From Bacteroidota bacterium (GTDB lineage: Bacteria; Bacteroidota; Bacteroidia; NS11-12g; UBA955), in the NCBI GenBank assembly GCA_030682255.1, contig JAUXOK010000010.1:160713-224712 (forward strand): a stretch of DNA of 64,000 bases. The letters run 5' to 3'. Below the pieces are notes generated by a model. That model had not been told where the DNA came from. It saw only the letters and a program-made list of their open reading frames with translations, and ran no database searches. This document shows positions 35,361 through 45,196 of this stretch, piece after piece (the stretch's first letter is position 1; every line of letters begins with the position of its first letter). The translations under genes and the position numbers were made by a program.

Positions 35361-35903
35361 ATGAAAACAATTCTTTATTCATTACTTATTTCGTTAGTTG
35401 TATTTTCAAACGCTTGTAATCTCAAAGAAACAAAATGGCTCGTGTTTCAAAACGAGTCTTTTAAAATTGAATATCCTGATTTTTTAGAATCCGATTCTAC
35501 CCTCAATGCAATGGCTAGAATGTCTTATAACAACAAAATCAAAGAGTTTTATTGCCTAGTGATTGATGAACATAAAGATACATTAGCTGAATTTGGATTT
35601 GAAGACATGACCTTAGATGATTATATTCTGATTGTTAAAGAAAACCATGAAAATTTAGATTTGCCATTTAAAATTTTAAAACAAAAAAATGTCATAATAA
35701 ATGGTTTAAATGGCTTTTTAATGGAAACTGAGGTTGATTTAACAACTACAAATAACAATAAACCGACTTTTACAAGAGGACATCAAGTAGTTATTGAGGG
35801 TAAAAAAGGTTTTTACCAAATTTATGTATGGTGTCTAAAAAAGGATTTTGATAATAATTTACCACAAATTAACCGAATCATTGGTTCATTTAAAGAACTA
35901 TAA
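35361..35903 (+). CDS. Lipoprotein of unknown function (PsbP/DUF1795-like layout)
   Basis: Signal MKTILYSLLISLVVFSNACNLKE with lipobox SNAC. The mature 160 residues open with FQNESFKIEYPDFLESDST, the 'peptide with a parallel-strand start' layout of PsbP/Mog1-like stress proteins, and end QIYVWCLKKDFDNNLPQINRIIGSFK, where such families have their last helix. The fold assignment is tentative and the function unknown. A one-mismatch -7 box (TAATCTTG) lies upstream. Monocistronic. Confidence 0.6.
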   Translation: MKTILYSLLISLVVFSNACNLKETKWLVFQNESFKIEYPDFLESDSTLNAMARMSYNNKIKEFYCLVIDEHKDTLAEFGFEDMTLDDYILIVKENHENLDLPFKILKQKNVIINGLNGFLMETEVDLTTTNNNKPTFTRGHQVVIEGKKGFYQIYVWCLKKDFDNNLPQINRIIGSFKEL

Positions 35904-36186
35904 TTGACATTTATTAATTAATAAATTCTAAAATTATACCTTTTGATTTATAAATAAATCCAAAATTATGTGGTGTAATGCCTAAGCAATAAATGTTTAG
36001 GACAATTTTATTGGATTAATACAGATATGGTTTTGGTATTCATCATTGAGAGTTAACTTTGCCAAAAAAATCAGAAAGTTCCATTTACATAAAAGGTTAT
36101 TTCATTATTTGCCATGATTTATAATAATTTAAACTTGTAATGTAGTTGTTGTTTGGGTATACAAGTTTAAAAATTGATGAAAAAAT
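35904..36186. other. Intergenic region with a 12-bp inverted repeat (36128-36171)
   Basis: No gene visible. TTTAAACTTGTA (36128-36139) and its exact complement TACAAGTTTAAA (36160-36171) could form a hairpin 16 nt beyond the 3' end of rnpB. It may end rnpB transcription, although a long U-run is missing. Confidence 0.4.
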
Positions 36187-36564
36187 AAGGCAATCTATAA
36201 GCCGGGTTCTGTTCCTTGATTTGCATCAAGGTGCTTGTCATTTATCTATTGCAACCTACCCTCCATGGTATTAAAGCAAGCTTTAAAATCGGACGGGTCG
36301 CCCTCATCCCATGGTATATTTGGTCTTACAACCCACAAGGTTTATCCCATGCCAACATTACTGCTGTCATGCGTAGGCTCTTACCCCACGTTTTCACCTT
36401 TTCCCCTTACACGGAATTCATCCGTCTTTGAGGTAGTTATTCTCTGCGACCCTATCTGTCAACCAACATTTCTGTTAATTGCCCACCCTTTCAAGTGGTG
36501 TGGTACCCTGTGTTGCCCGGACTTTCCTCACCGCAATTAAGCAGCGCGACAAACCGATTGCCTT
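36187..36564 (-). ncRNA. rnpB: RNase P RNA (class A)
   Basis: Catalytic RNA of RNase P, which matures tRNA 5' ends. On the minus strand the outer P1 helix is AAGGCAATC (36564-36556) pairing with GATTGCCTT (36195-36187). The universally conserved GAGGAAAGTCCGGGC element follows P1-P3, and the 3' side has the ACAGAACCCGGCTTATAGA element. Central loops with GGTGAAAA and GAGGGCGACCC-type segments are also visible. Size about 378 nt. Small open frames across this region are artefacts. The -7 box ends 5 nt before the predicted 5' end. Confidence 0.95.
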
Positions 36565-36568
36565 GCCG

Positions 36569-36576
36569 CAAAGATA
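36569..36576 (-). promoter_or_regulatory. -7 promoter box (TATCTTTG) for rnpB
   Basis: TAnnTTTG on the minus strand. The first base of helix P1 (36564) is 5 nt downstream of the last G, which calibrates where transcription starts relative to this box in this organism. Confidence 0.7.
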
Positions 36577-36611
36577 ATGCTTTTATTCGTGTAGTTATTG
36601 GTATTTAAAAT

Positions 36612-37244
36612 TTAAACCCTTCCTCTGCGATACATTTTTATCATTTTTCTTGATGAGTATCTAAAGGTATCCCTCAATGATTGTTCATCGCTATAGGTTG
36701 CTGAGCTATTTCTAATAAATTGTTTGCTCCAAACCAAAGTGCCTATTTGGGTATTTTCTAATGAATTAATAATATTGATACTTGAAGTTGCATTAAACAT
36801 TGGAATAGCTCCATTCGTTAAAATACTCACTGCCGTAATTCCTAAAGACAATTCATCACTCATAATAAAGGTACGATTGGCTGCACCTCTTACAACATGA
36901 GTTACACCTAAAATCTCAGTTAACTGTTCGTTCGTTAAACTATCCAAGTGTTTGTAGGTCAGTTTTTTTTCTTTTAGCAATGCATCTACTTGTTGAATGC
37001 TCAAAATTTTAATATTTATCTTGAGATTTCTTCTTTTACTATTCATTTTAACTAGATAGTTGGTCATAGAATTTTGATAATAGCGCGATTCCATCTCTTT
37101 GGCTTTCATTAAATCTTCGGGCGTAAACTTTTTTGGAATTCTTCCTTCATAACTGATTTTGTATGGCAAAACAGCAATGGTTGGGTTGCCATAAATTGAA
37201 AAAGTAGATAAAATTAACAGGATTGGAAGAATAATGACTTTCAT
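36612..37244 (-). CDS. Secreted protein, LpoB/CsgG-like layout, function unknown
   Basis: Signal peptide MKVIILPILLILSTFSIYGN without a lipobox, then TIAVLPYKISYEGR, the strand typical of the LpoB/CsgG/TolB-N-like fold, and ILGVTHVVRGAANRTF (residues about 110-125), where that fold has its second core strand. The C-terminus is basic (YSSRKMIKMYRRGRV). Size 210 aa. The resemblance is structural in style and I would not assign an activity. Neighbours (rnpB, an S46 peptidase) do not help. Confidence 0.5.
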   Translation of the reverse strand: MKVIILPILLILSTFSIYGNPTIAVLPYKISYEGRIPKKFTPEDLMKAKEMESRYYQNSMTNYLVKMNSKRRNLKINIKILSIQQVDALLKEKKLTYKHLDSLTNEQLTEILGVTHVVRGAANRTFIMSDELSLGITAVSILTNGAIPMFNATSSINIINSLENTQIGTLVWSKQFIRNSSATYSDEQSLRDTFRYSSRKMIKMYRRGRV

Positions 37245-37398
37245 GCAATAATTGAATTTATTACAACAATAACAATCTTTATGCCAATTAATTCTTAACT
37301 ATCAAGATTAATCCCTTTACGATAAAACATCCAATTCATTGGTTAAAAAGTTTGGTATTCACCTTAAAAAAAAGGTAATTTGCAAGGTTTAAAAATTT

Positions 37399-39549
37399 AT
37401 GATGAAAAAAATATATTCAATAGTCCTCATTGCTGTCTTGTTTGTCAGCAATGTAGCAAAAGCAGACGAAGGCATGTGGTTCCTGATGTTCTTAGAAAAG
37501 AACAACATCCGCGATATGCAAAAAATGGGTTTGAAACTCACCGCTGAAGAAATATACAGCATTAACAATTCCAGTTTAAAAGATGCAATAGTTCAATTTA
37601 ATGGTGGTTGCACAGGTGAAATTATTTCTAAAGATGGCTTAGTTTTAACCAATCATCACTGTGGATATGGTGCCATTGCCGAACTCTCTACTCCAGAAAA
37701 TAATTATCTTAGAGATGGCTATTGGGCACCTAATAAACAAGCGGAACTAAAACCTAAAAGTTTGTTCGTGCGTTTCTTTGTTAGAATGGATAATGTTACA
37801 GAGAGAATACTTGCATTAGTAAACGATACCATGACTGAATTAAGAAGAGAAGCTGTAATTAACAAAGAGATGGACAAGATTCAGAAAGAAAATAACGAAG
37901 GAGGCAAATATGTAGTTTCAGTTCGTCCTTTCTTTCAAGGCAATGAATATTATTACTTTGTTTACCAAGATTATAAAGACGTTCGTTTTGTTGGCACACC
38001 AACCGAAAGTATTGGTAAATTTGGTGGCGACACAGACAATTGGGAGTGGCCTCGTCACACAGGTGATTTCTCTTTGTTCAGAGTTTATGCCGATAAAGAT
38101 GGCAATCCAGCTGAATATTCTTTAGATAATGTGCCTCTTAAGCCAAAACGTCATTTGACAGTAAATCTTGCTGGTGTTAAAGAAGGCGATTATGCCATGA
38201 TTCTTGGTTATCCAGGTAGAACCAACCGTTGGATGCCTGCTCAAGGTATCGACCAAAACGTGAAATATGCTTATCCTGCTTGGGTAGAAGGTTCTAAAAC
38301 TGGCATGGACAACATGAAAAAATACATGGATGGCAATGATAAAATCCGTTTAGACTATGCAGGTAAATATGCTGGTGTAGCTAACTATTGGAAAAACCGT
38401 CAAGGGATGATTGATGCTTTAACCAAACATCAAACTGTAAAACTTAAAACTGCTCAAGAAATTGCTTTTAATAAATGGGCTAGCAAAAAAGAAAATAAAG
38501 CGAAGTATGGCAATGTAATCTCCGACATCAATAAATACTATGCAATGACCAACGAAAAAGCGCGTCATGATAATTATTTAATGACATTATTCAGAACAAG
38601 TGCTTTTGGATCTATGCCCTCTTCTCTTGGTAAACAATTGAAAGCATACACCAAAGCAGATTCCGCTAAAAAAGTTGAACTTTACGGTAAATTAAAATCT
38701 GCGATTGAACAATCTTTCTCTACTATCCATATTCCTTTAGAAAAAGATGTGTTAGCTGCCCAATTGAACCTTTATGCTAGCAAATCTGGTTATAAATTGG
38801 CTTCTGTTGTTGAGGGTGTTGGTGCTAAAAATAACAATGATTTCACTAAATATGTAAGTGCCTTGTTCGACCTGAGTATTTTTACTTCAAAAGAAAGATT
38901 GTTAGCCTTTTTGGATTATCCTTCTGAAGCCCAAATTGATGCTGACCCTTTGTTTCAATTGTCTTCCAACTTAGTTGACCACTACAATTTTAAAAGCGAA
39001 GAACTAAAATTGGCCGAAAACGATTATTTAAGATCTTACCGTTTATTGGTAGATGGTTTGCAAAAAGCCAATCCTAAAGGCAAGTTTTATCCTGATGCTA
39101 ACTCAACTTTGAGATTAACTTATGGAAAAGTTAGAGCCCTGCCAAAAGATGCAAGAAACGATGCTAAAATAAACAACTACACCACTTTGGATGGTATGGT
39201 AGCTAAACACAAACCGGGCGACAATGAGTTTGATTTATCTCAACCGTTGATTGATTTATACAACAAAAAAGATTTTGGTGCTTATGCTGACAAAGCAGGC
39301 TATATGCCAGTAAATTTCCTAACAGACAACGACATCACAGGCGGAAACTCTGGTTCTCCAGTTTTAAATGGTAAAGGCGAAATCATTGGTTTGGCATTTG
39401 ATGGAAACATTGAAGCAATGGCAGGAGATGTTATTTTTGATCCAAAATTGCAAAGAACCATCAATGTTGATATCCGTTTTGTATTATTTATCATAGAAAA
39501 ATACGCAGGTGCAAAACACATTGTTGATGAATTAACTATTGTAAGATAG
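37399..39549 (+). CDS. S46 family dipeptidyl peptidase, DPP7 type
   Basis: Periplasmic serine peptidase that releases dipeptides from N-termini of peptides, for amino acid nutrition. Signal peptide to about residue 22 (AKA-DEGMW). The chymotrypsin-like triad regions are visible: TNHHCGYG (His86/87), HTGDFSLFR (Asp223) and GGNSGSP (Ser651). Residue 669, in AFDGN, is Gly: in the characterised enzymes Gly here belongs to DPP7 (hydrophobic P1) and Arg to DPP11 (acidic P1). Length 716 aa is normal. A clear terminator follows. Confidence 0.93.
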   Translation: MMKKIYSIVLIAVLFVSNVAKADEGMWFLMFLEKNNIRDMQKMGLKLTAEEIYSINNSSLKDAIVQFNGGCTGEIISKDGLVLTNHHCGYGAIAELSTPENNYLRDGYWAPNKQAELKPKSLFVRFFVRMDNVTERILALVNDTMTELRREAVINKEMDKIQKENNEGGKYVVSVRPFFQGNEYYYFVYQDYKDVRFVGTPTESIGKFGGDTDNWEWPRHTGDFSLFRVYADKDGNPAEYSLDNVPLKPKRHLTVNLAGVKEGDYAMILGYPGRTNRWMPAQGIDQNVKYAYPAWVEGSKTGMDNMKKYMDGNDKIRLDYAGKYAGVANYWKNRQGMIDALTKHQTVKLKTAQEIAFNKWASKKENKAKYGNVISDINKYYAMTNEKARHDNYLMTLFRTSAFGSMPSSLGKQLKAYTKADSAKKVELYGKLKSAIEQSFSTIHIPLEKDVLAAQLNLYASKSGYKLASVVEGVGAKNNNDFTKYVSALFDLSIFTSKERLLAFLDYPSEAQIDADPLFQLSSNLVDHYNFKSEELKLAENDYLRSYRLLVDGLQKANPKGKFYPDANSTLRLTYGKVRALPKDARNDAKINNYTTLDGMVAKHKPGDNEFDLSQPLIDLYNKKDFGAYADKAGYMPVNFLTDNDITGGNSGSPVLNGKGEIIGLAFDGNIEAMAGDVIFDPKLQRTINVDIRFVLFIIEKYAGAKHIVDELTIVR

Positions 39550-39570
39550 TAAAATCAAAATAATTATTTA

Positions 39571-39602
39571 AAAAGCCTTTCACAATTGAAAGGCTTTTTT
39601 TA
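39571..39602 (+). terminator. Intrinsic terminator after the S46 peptidase gene
   Basis: AAAAGCCTTTCA pairs with TGAAAGGCTTTT around a CAAT loop, followed by a T-run. Confidence 0.88.
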
Positions 39603-39801
39603 TGCATAAATATTTATACGTTAATTAGATGTTAAAATTCAAAAAATGACTTTTACATATTAAATAATGTCTCTTTTTTAGTTCATTTTGAAACTAATTT
39701 TTTAAAAAAAACATCGTGGAACATCTTAAAAGTCATTTTTATATTGTTTGTAACAATTTGTTAATCAAATATATAAGTGTTTTTTGATTTTATTTTTCCA
39801 C
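39603..39801. other. mraZ upstream region with a 14-bp inverted repeat
   Basis: No gene visible. AAAAATGACTTTTA at 39642-39655 is repeated as its exact complement at 39727-39740, with 71 nt between them. No TAnnTTTG box was found near the mraZ start, so the dcw promoter is not assigned. Confidence 0.5.
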
Positions 39802-39828
39802 AAAGTGGAGAAAAGTGGAGAAAAGTGG
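39802..39828 (+). promoter_or_regulatory. MraZ operator: three AAAGTGG boxes at 10-bp spacing
   Basis: AAAGTGG at 39802-39808, 39812-39818 and 39822-39828, one helical turn apart. This matches the AAAGTG-type boxes bound by MraZ in Mycoplasma and is related to the TGGGN boxes of E. coli. MraZ is the first product of the downstream operon, so autoregulation is likely. Confidence 0.8.
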
Positions 39829-39873
39829 GTTTTTTGGAATTATTTTTACCGAATAATTTATTAACCCATCATC

Positions 39874-40362
39874 ATGGCAAAATTTATTGGAGAATTTGAA
39901 TGTAAAATTGACAACAAAGGCAGAATTATTTTGCCGGCTAAGTTGCGTGCTCAAATTCCTGATAACGATGCTAAAACCATGGTAATCAATAGAGGTTTTG
40001 AAAAATGCTTGGTACTATACACTTCTGCTGATTGGAATACTGAAACCGAAAAATTGAATGTATTAAATGATTTTAACCGAATAGCTAGAAAATTTATTAG
40101 ACAATTTAACAACGGTGCAAACATTGTTGCCATAGATGCTAACAGCAGAATTAATATCCCAAATGCTTTGTTGGATTATGCTTCGCTAAAAGATGAAATA
40201 GTTATTTCATGTTATAACCACAAAATTGAAATTTGGAATAAAAAACATTACGAAGAAGAATTGAAATTTGATGATGAAGAGTTCTCTAAAATGGCAGAAG
40301 AACTTATGGGAAATAAAACTTTAAACAACAATCAATCAAATGGTGAAGGAAATGACGAATGA
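39874..40362 (+). CDS. mraZ: Transcriptional regulator MraZ
   Basis: First gene of the dcw cluster; DNA-binding AbrB/SpoVT-like protein that autoregulates the operon. Two SpoVT-AbrB folds are visible: ECKIDNKGRIILPAKLRAQI near the start and IDANSRINIPNALLDYASL around residues 88-106. Length 162 aa; the C-terminal acidic tail (EELKFDDEEF...) is longer than in E. coli but common in Bacteroidota. The three AAAGTGG operator boxes lie 46-72 nt upstream. Confidence 0.95.
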   Translation: MAKFIGEFECKIDNKGRIILPAKLRAQIPDNDAKTMVINRGFEKCLVLYTSADWNTETEKLNVLNDFNRIARKFIRQFNNGANIVAIDANSRINIPNALLDYASLKDEIVISCYNHKIEIWNKKHYEEELKFDDEEFSKMAEELMGNKTLNNNQSNGEGNDE

Positions 40363-41260
40363 GGCTTATCACATCCCTGTGATGCTCAATGAATGCATTG
40401 AAGGATTGAATATCAAGGAAAATGGCACTTATGTTGACCTAACCTTTGGCGGAGGCGGTCACTCAAGAGAGATTCTAAAACATATAGGACCTCAAGGGAA
40501 ATTGTATGTTTTCGACCAAGATTCAGACGCTGCCAACAATATTCCTGATGATGAAAGATGTCTGTTTATCAATCATAATTTCAAATACATTAAACAATTT
40601 TTACAGTTTTTAAAAGCCATTCCTGTTGATGGTATTTTGGCGGATTTGGGTATTTCTTCTTTTCAAATTAATGAGAAAGACAAAGGTTTTGCTCATCGTT
40701 TGGATGGTCCATTAGATATGAGGATGGATCAAAATGCCACATTAAGTGCAGCTGATATTGTAAACGGATATGACGAAAAGGCTTTGCTAGATATTTTTAA
40801 TTACTATGGAGAGATTAAGAATGCTTTTAAATTGGTAAAAGAAATTTTAACCTACAGGCAACAGCATAAAATAGAGAGTATTGCTGCATTTAAAGAAGCT
40901 ATTGCAAGCTGTATTCCACCAAGAGAAGAGAGTAAATATTTGTCTCAAGTTTTTCAAGCACTAAGAATTGAAGTTAACAACGAATTAAAAGCATTGGAAA
41001 CTATGTTGGAAAATACACCCGATGTGTTGGCTATTGGCGGCAGATTAGTAATCATGAGTTATCATTCTTTGGAAGATAGATTGGTGAAGAATTTTTTAAA
41101 CACCGGTAACATAAAAGGTGAAGTAATAAAAGATCATTTTGGTAACAAACAAAGTGTGTTCAAAATCATCACTAAAAAACCAGTTGCACCAAGCGAGGAA
41201 GAGATTTCAAGAAACAAAAGGGCAAGAAGTGCCAAACTTAGAATTGCTGAAAAAATATGA
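40352..41260 (+). CDS. rsmH: 16S rRNA (cytosine1402-N4)-methyltransferase RsmH
   Basis: Methylates N4 of C1402 in the ribosomal P site. The family start is YHIPVMLNECIEGLNIKENG, with the SAM motif TFGGGGHSREIL and the later SYHSLEDRLVKNF and KKPVAPSEEEISRNKRARSAKLR. An ATG at 40340 is also in frame and would add four residues (MVKE); 40352 is chosen because the family begins near it. Both overlap the mraZ end. Confidence 0.96.
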   Translation: MTNEAYHIPVMLNECIEGLNIKENGTYVDLTFGGGGHSREILKHIGPQGKLYVFDQDSDAANNIPDDERCLFINHNFKYIKQFLQFLKAIPVDGILADLGISSFQINEKDKGFAHRLDGPLDMRMDQNATLSAADIVNGYDEKALLDIFNYYGEIKNAFKLVKEILTYRQQHKIESIAAFKEAIASCIPPREESKYLSQVFQALRIEVNNELKALETMLENTPDVLAIGGRLVIMSYHSLEDRLVKNFLNTGNIKGEVIKDHFGNKQSVFKIITKKPVAPSEEEISRNKRARSAKLRIAEKI

Positions 41261-41634
41261 ACACTTTCAATCGCAGTAATATTGAGCCTGAAACAAGTTC
41301 TGCTAAAAAAAATCAAGCAGATGAAACCATCAAAAAAGCTACAGATTTTGGGTTTTTTATCGACAAGGAAAAGTTGGGTGGTATGTTATCTCCAATTTTA
41401 ATGGGCGTGTTTGTTATTATTCTTTATGTTTCTTTATCTCATTATCATGTAAAAAGCATCAAAAAAGAAGATGATTTAAAAAAAGAAATCAAAGAATTAC
41501 GATCTGAATACATCAGTGTTAAAAGTCAATTGATGAAAAAAAGTAATCAGAGCGAGGTTTCAAAAAGATTAATTGATGAAGGCATCAAAGAATTGAGAGT
41601 ACCACCAATCATTATTGAGCAAAAAGATAAATGA
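41257..41634 (+). CDS. FtsL-like cell division protein
   Basis: Small bitopic divisome protein of 125 aa. It has an N-terminal cytoplasmic part of about 48 residues, one membrane segment (LSPILMGVFVIILYVSLSHYH) and a periplasmic coiled coil (KKEDDLKKEIKELRSEYISVKSQL). Sequence similarity to E. coli FtsL is minimal; the call rests on topology and on its place between rsmH and ftsI, the standard position. It overlaps both neighbours by 4 bp. Confidence 0.8.
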   Translation: MNTFNRSNIEPETSSAKKNQADETIKKATDFGFFIDKEKLGGMLSPILMGVFVIILYVSLSHYHVKSIKKEDDLKKEIKELRSEYISVKSQLMKKSNQSEVSKRLIDEGIKELRVPPIIIEQKDK

Positions 41635-43733
41635 ATTTAAAGAAAGCCATATTGCTGCGTTCGTGGATTGTGTTTCTTCTAATAGTTTCATTAGGGGTGG
41701 CAGTGCTATGGCAAATTGTGAGTTTACAATTTTATCACAAAGAAAAATACGAAAAAATCAGCTTGGCTCAAAGTACAAAATGGCGAGAAATTGAAGCATC
41801 TAGAGGAAATATATTTTCTGAGGATGGCAGCTTGTTGGCTACAAGTATTCCAAAATATGAAATCCGAATGGATACCAAGGCAGAGGGCGTTACCAATGAG
41901 TTTTTTTTCAGCAAAGTTGATAGTTTGGCTTATCTGATGTCTCTAACTTTCAATGATAAAAGCATGTCTGAATGGCGATATCATTTGGTAAATGCCAGAA
42001 ACAGAGGGGATAGATATTTGCTTATTAAACGTGATGTAGATTATACTATTGCTAAATCCATGAGCAAATGGCCCATTTTTAATTTAGGTAAATACAAAGG
42101 CGGTTTTATTAAACTCGAAAAATTCAAACGTGAAATACCATTTGGAGATTTGGCAAGAAGAACAATTGGTTATACAACTGAGTCGGGCGTAAAAATAGGA
42201 TTAGAAGGTGCATTTGATTCAGTTTTAAGAGGCACAGAAGGCAAGAGATTGGAACAAAGAATTTATGGTGGTGTTTGGAAGCCAATTGATGATAATGCCG
42301 AACTTGACCCCAAAAATGGTTTTGATTTATATACTACAATAGATGTCAATATTCAGGATGTGGCGGAAAGTGCGTTGAAACAATGTTTAATCAACAATAA
42401 CGCTCACCATGGTTCAGCCATTTTGATGGAGGTAAAAACAGGCGCAATTAAAGCCATAGCTAACCTCAAAAAAGTGGGAGAAAATCAATATGTTGAAGCA
42501 GAAAATTATGCCATCAATGAGTTTTCTGACCCAGGAAGTACGTTTAAATTAATCAGCGCGATGGCATTGTTAGAAGACAAACATGTTCAACTTGAAGATA
42601 CCATTGACATTGAATGGGGAGAAATGATGTTTGGTCCGCTTAGAATGGTGGATGCACATAAATCACCCTACAAAAAAGTAACTTTTGAATACATTTTCGA
42701 ACATTCTAGTAATGTGGGTATTGCTAAATCTGTGAATGCTCATTATAAACTGAATCCAGAGAAATTTTTAAAATATGCATTTGACTTAGGTTTAGATAAA
42801 CCTCTTGGTTTTGATATTAAATCTACGCGTTCGCCAAAATTAAAAAACAGTAAAGATAAATTATGGAGCAGTACAGCTTTGCCATTTATGAGTATTGGCT
42901 ACGAAATGGAGTTAAGTTCTTTGCAAATTCTCAACATTTATAACACCATAGCCAATAATGGTGTTATGGTTGAACCTTTTATTGTCAGAGAGATTCAAGA
43001 GTTTGGCAAAACAAGATATAAGCGAAAAGTAAAGGTGCTAAATAAAAAAATCTGTAGCGATGAAACGATCGCATTACTCAGAAAACTTTTGGAAGGGGTT
43101 GTCGAAAAAGGCACTGGAGAAAATTTAAAAGGGTTAAATTATAAAGTAGCTGGCAAAACAGGTACTGCGCAAATTGTTTTAAATAACACGGGTTATAACA
43201 AAAATTCACATAAAGCATCGTTTGTGGGTTATTTTCCTGCAGAAAATCCGCAATACAGTTGCATTGTAGTTGTAAATGCTCCAAGTGCAGGTGTTTATTA
43301 TGGTGGTGCAGTGGCTGGCCCTGTTTTCAAAGAAATTGCAGACAAGGTGTTTAGCACCAATTTGAGTTTTCATCAAACATTAGCAAAAGCAGAGACCATT
43401 AGTGTTCCAAAGGTGAAAAATGGTTACAGACAAGACATCAAAAATGTTTTAAATAATTTGTCAATCAGCAGCCAAACCTTAACAGGAGGTGCAGAAACTG
43501 AGTGGGTTAAAGCGAGAAAAGATGTTCAATCTGTTGATTTAAAAGAACTGCAAACTAGTAATGGATTAGTGCCAGATGTGTTGGGAATGGGTGCAAGAGA
43601 CGCTATTTATTTGTTAGAAAACAGAGGGTTAAGAGTCATTATTAATGGTTTTGGGTCGGTGGTTCAACAATCCATCTTGCCTAATACATCAATCATAAAA
43701 GGTTCTGTCATTTATTTAAAACTTTCCTTATGA
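41631..43733 (+). CDS. ftsI: Peptidoglycan D,D-transpeptidase FtsI (PBP3)
   Basis: Septal cross-linking enzyme. One N-terminal membrane anchor (residues 8-30), a dimerisation domain starting ASRGNIFSEDGSLLA, and the transpeptidase motifs SxxK (Ser303-Thr-Phe-Lys306), SxN (Ser359-Ser-Asn361) and KTG (509-511). The C-terminal 60 residues form a PASTA-like domain (VPDVLGMGARDAIYLLENRG), which is usual in Bacteroidota but absent in E. coli. Length 700 aa. Confidence 0.95.
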   Translation: MNLKKAILLRSWIVFLLIVSLGVAVLWQIVSLQFYHKEKYEKISLAQSTKWREIEASRGNIFSEDGSLLATSIPKYEIRMDTKAEGVTNEFFFSKVDSLAYLMSLTFNDKSMSEWRYHLVNARNRGDRYLLIKRDVDYTIAKSMSKWPIFNLGKYKGGFIKLEKFKREIPFGDLARRTIGYTTESGVKIGLEGAFDSVLRGTEGKRLEQRIYGGVWKPIDDNAELDPKNGFDLYTTIDVNIQDVAESALKQCLINNNAHHGSAILMEVKTGAIKAIANLKKVGENQYVEAENYAINEFSDPGSTFKLISAMALLEDKHVQLEDTIDIEWGEMMFGPLRMVDAHKSPYKKVTFEYIFEHSSNVGIAKSVNAHYKLNPEKFLKYAFDLGLDKPLGFDIKSTRSPKLKNSKDKLWSSTALPFMSIGYEMELSSLQILNIYNTIANNGVMVEPFIVREIQEFGKTRYKRKVKVLNKKICSDETIALLRKLLEGVVEKGTGENLKGLNYKVAGKTGTAQIVLNNTGYNKNSHKASFVGYFPAENPQYSCIVVVNAPSAGVYYGGAVAGPVFKEIADKVFSTNLSFHQTLAKAETISVPKVKNGYRQDIKNVLNNLSISSQTLTGGAETEWVKARKDVQSVDLKELQTSNGLVPDVLGMGARDAIYLLENRGLRVIINGFGSVVQQSILPNTSIIKGSVIYLKLSL

Positions 43734-45196
43734 GCAAAAGTCTTTTAAATATCGCCCAATCTTTCCCTTTCAAAATTCAATTTTTTGGAAATGAAAATCC
43801 ATTGATTGAAAACTTGGTTTTAGATTCTAGAGATGCGAAAATTGGCAGTTTGTTTTTTGCAGTAGTTGGCACTAAAACAGATGCTCATCAGTTCATTCCA
43901 CAAATAATTGAAAATGGCGTAAGTGCTATTGTTTGTTCTAAGCTTCCTGATACTATAAATCCAGAGGTAGCTTATGTTTTGGTGGAAGATGTTCAACAAA
44001 GTGTAGGTTATTTTGCATCTGCTTTTTATGATTTTCCATCAGAAAAATTAAAATTAATCGGTGTAACAGGCACCAATGGTAAAACCACTTGCACAAGCAT
44101 ACTTTTTCATTTGTTCCAATCCTTAGGTTATCAATGTGGCTTAATTAGCACCGTTGAATATCTCATTGGCAATCAAACTTTTCATAGCACACATACTACC
44201 CCTGACCCCATTAAATTAAATGCCTTATTGCATCAAATGGTGGAGGCACAATGTTCTCATTGTTTTATGGAGGTTAGTTCTCATTCCGTGGTTCAAGGTA
44301 GAATCAATGGTTTGGCTTTTGATGGTGGCGTTTTTACAAATATCACTCACGATCATTTGGATTACCATGGCACTTTTGATGCTTACATCAAAGCAAAAAA
44401 AGGATTTTTTGATGCTTTATCCATCGATGCTTTTGCATTAACAAATGCAGATGACAAGAATGGAAAAGTGATGCTTCAAAATACTAAAGCTAGTAAATAT
44501 ACTTATGCCATACATTCACCGGCTGATTTCACTTGCAAAGTTTTAGAATGTGATTTCAATGGACTTTTATTAAGAATTGAAAAAATTGAAGCATGGTTTA
44601 ATTTAGTTGGAAAATTTAATGCCTATAATTTATTAACCGTCTATGCAACAGCATTTTTAATGGGCGAAAAACATGAGGATATCATCACTCATTTAACCAA
44701 ACAAACTAGGGTTAGTGGCCGATTCGAGGTTTTAAGAAGTTCAAATGGTGTGGTTGCTATAGTGGATTATGCGCATACGCCTGATGCCTTGGAAAATGTT
44801 TTAGAAACCATCAATCAAATTAGAACAAAAAACGAGCAATTAATAACTGTTGTTGGTTGTGGTGGAGATAGAGATAAAGAAAAACGACCTAAAATGGGTA
44901 AAATTTCTACTAAAATGAGTGACAAAGTCATTTTTACAAGTGATAATCCAAGAAGTGAAAAACCAGAAGCCATCATTGAAGAAATGATTGGTGGAGTGGA
45001 TGCTAGTCATTATAAGAAAATGTTAAAAATAGTGGATAGAAAAGAAGCTATCCGAACGGCATTGATGATGAGTCAAAAAGGAGACATCATTCTTGTGGCT
45101 GGCAAGGGACATGAAACATATCAAGAAATTCAAGGCGTTAAACACGCGTTTGACGACAGAATCATCATATACGACATATTTAAAGAATTACAATAA
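43730..45196 (+). CDS. murE: UDP-N-acetylmuramoyl-tripeptide synthetase MurE
   Basis: Adds the third amino acid to UDP-MurNAc-L-Ala-D-Glu in the cytoplasm. The Mur-ligase ATP loop is [15 protein letters not shown], preceded by the MurE N-terminal domain ([26 protein letters not shown]). The signature [15 protein letters not shown] matches the DNPR motif of enzymes that use meso-diaminopimelate rather than lysine. Length 488 aa. It overlaps ftsI by 4 bp. Confidence 0.95.
   Translation: MSKSLLNIAQSFPFKIQFFGNENPLIENLVLDSRDAKIGSLFFAVVGTKTDAHQFIPQIIENGVSAIVCSKLPDTINPEVAYVLVEDVQQSVGYFASAFYDFPSEKLKLIGVTGTNGKTTCTSILFHLFQSLGYQCGLISTVEYLIGNQTFHSTHTTPDPIKLNALLHQMVEAQCSHCFMEVSSHSVVQGRINGLAFDGGVFTNITHDHLDYHGTFDAYIKAKKGFFDALSIDAFALTNADDKNGKVMLQNTKASKYTYAIHSPADFTCKVLECDFNGLLLRIEKIEAWFNLVGKFNAYNLLTVYATAFLMGEKHEDIITHLTKQTRVSGRFEVLRSSNGVVAIVDYAHTPDALENVLETINQIRTKNEQLITVVGCGGDRDKEKRPKMGKISTKMSDKVIFTSDNPRSEKPEAIIEEMIGGVDASHYKKMLKIVDRKEAIRTALMMSQKGDIILVAGKGHETYQEIQGVKHAFDDRIIIYDIFKELQ

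Noticed and set aside
36216..36540. Two overlapping plus-strand open frames of about 70-100 codons
   Set aside because: They run through the RNase P RNA gene on the minus strand, whose conserved elements explain the sequence.
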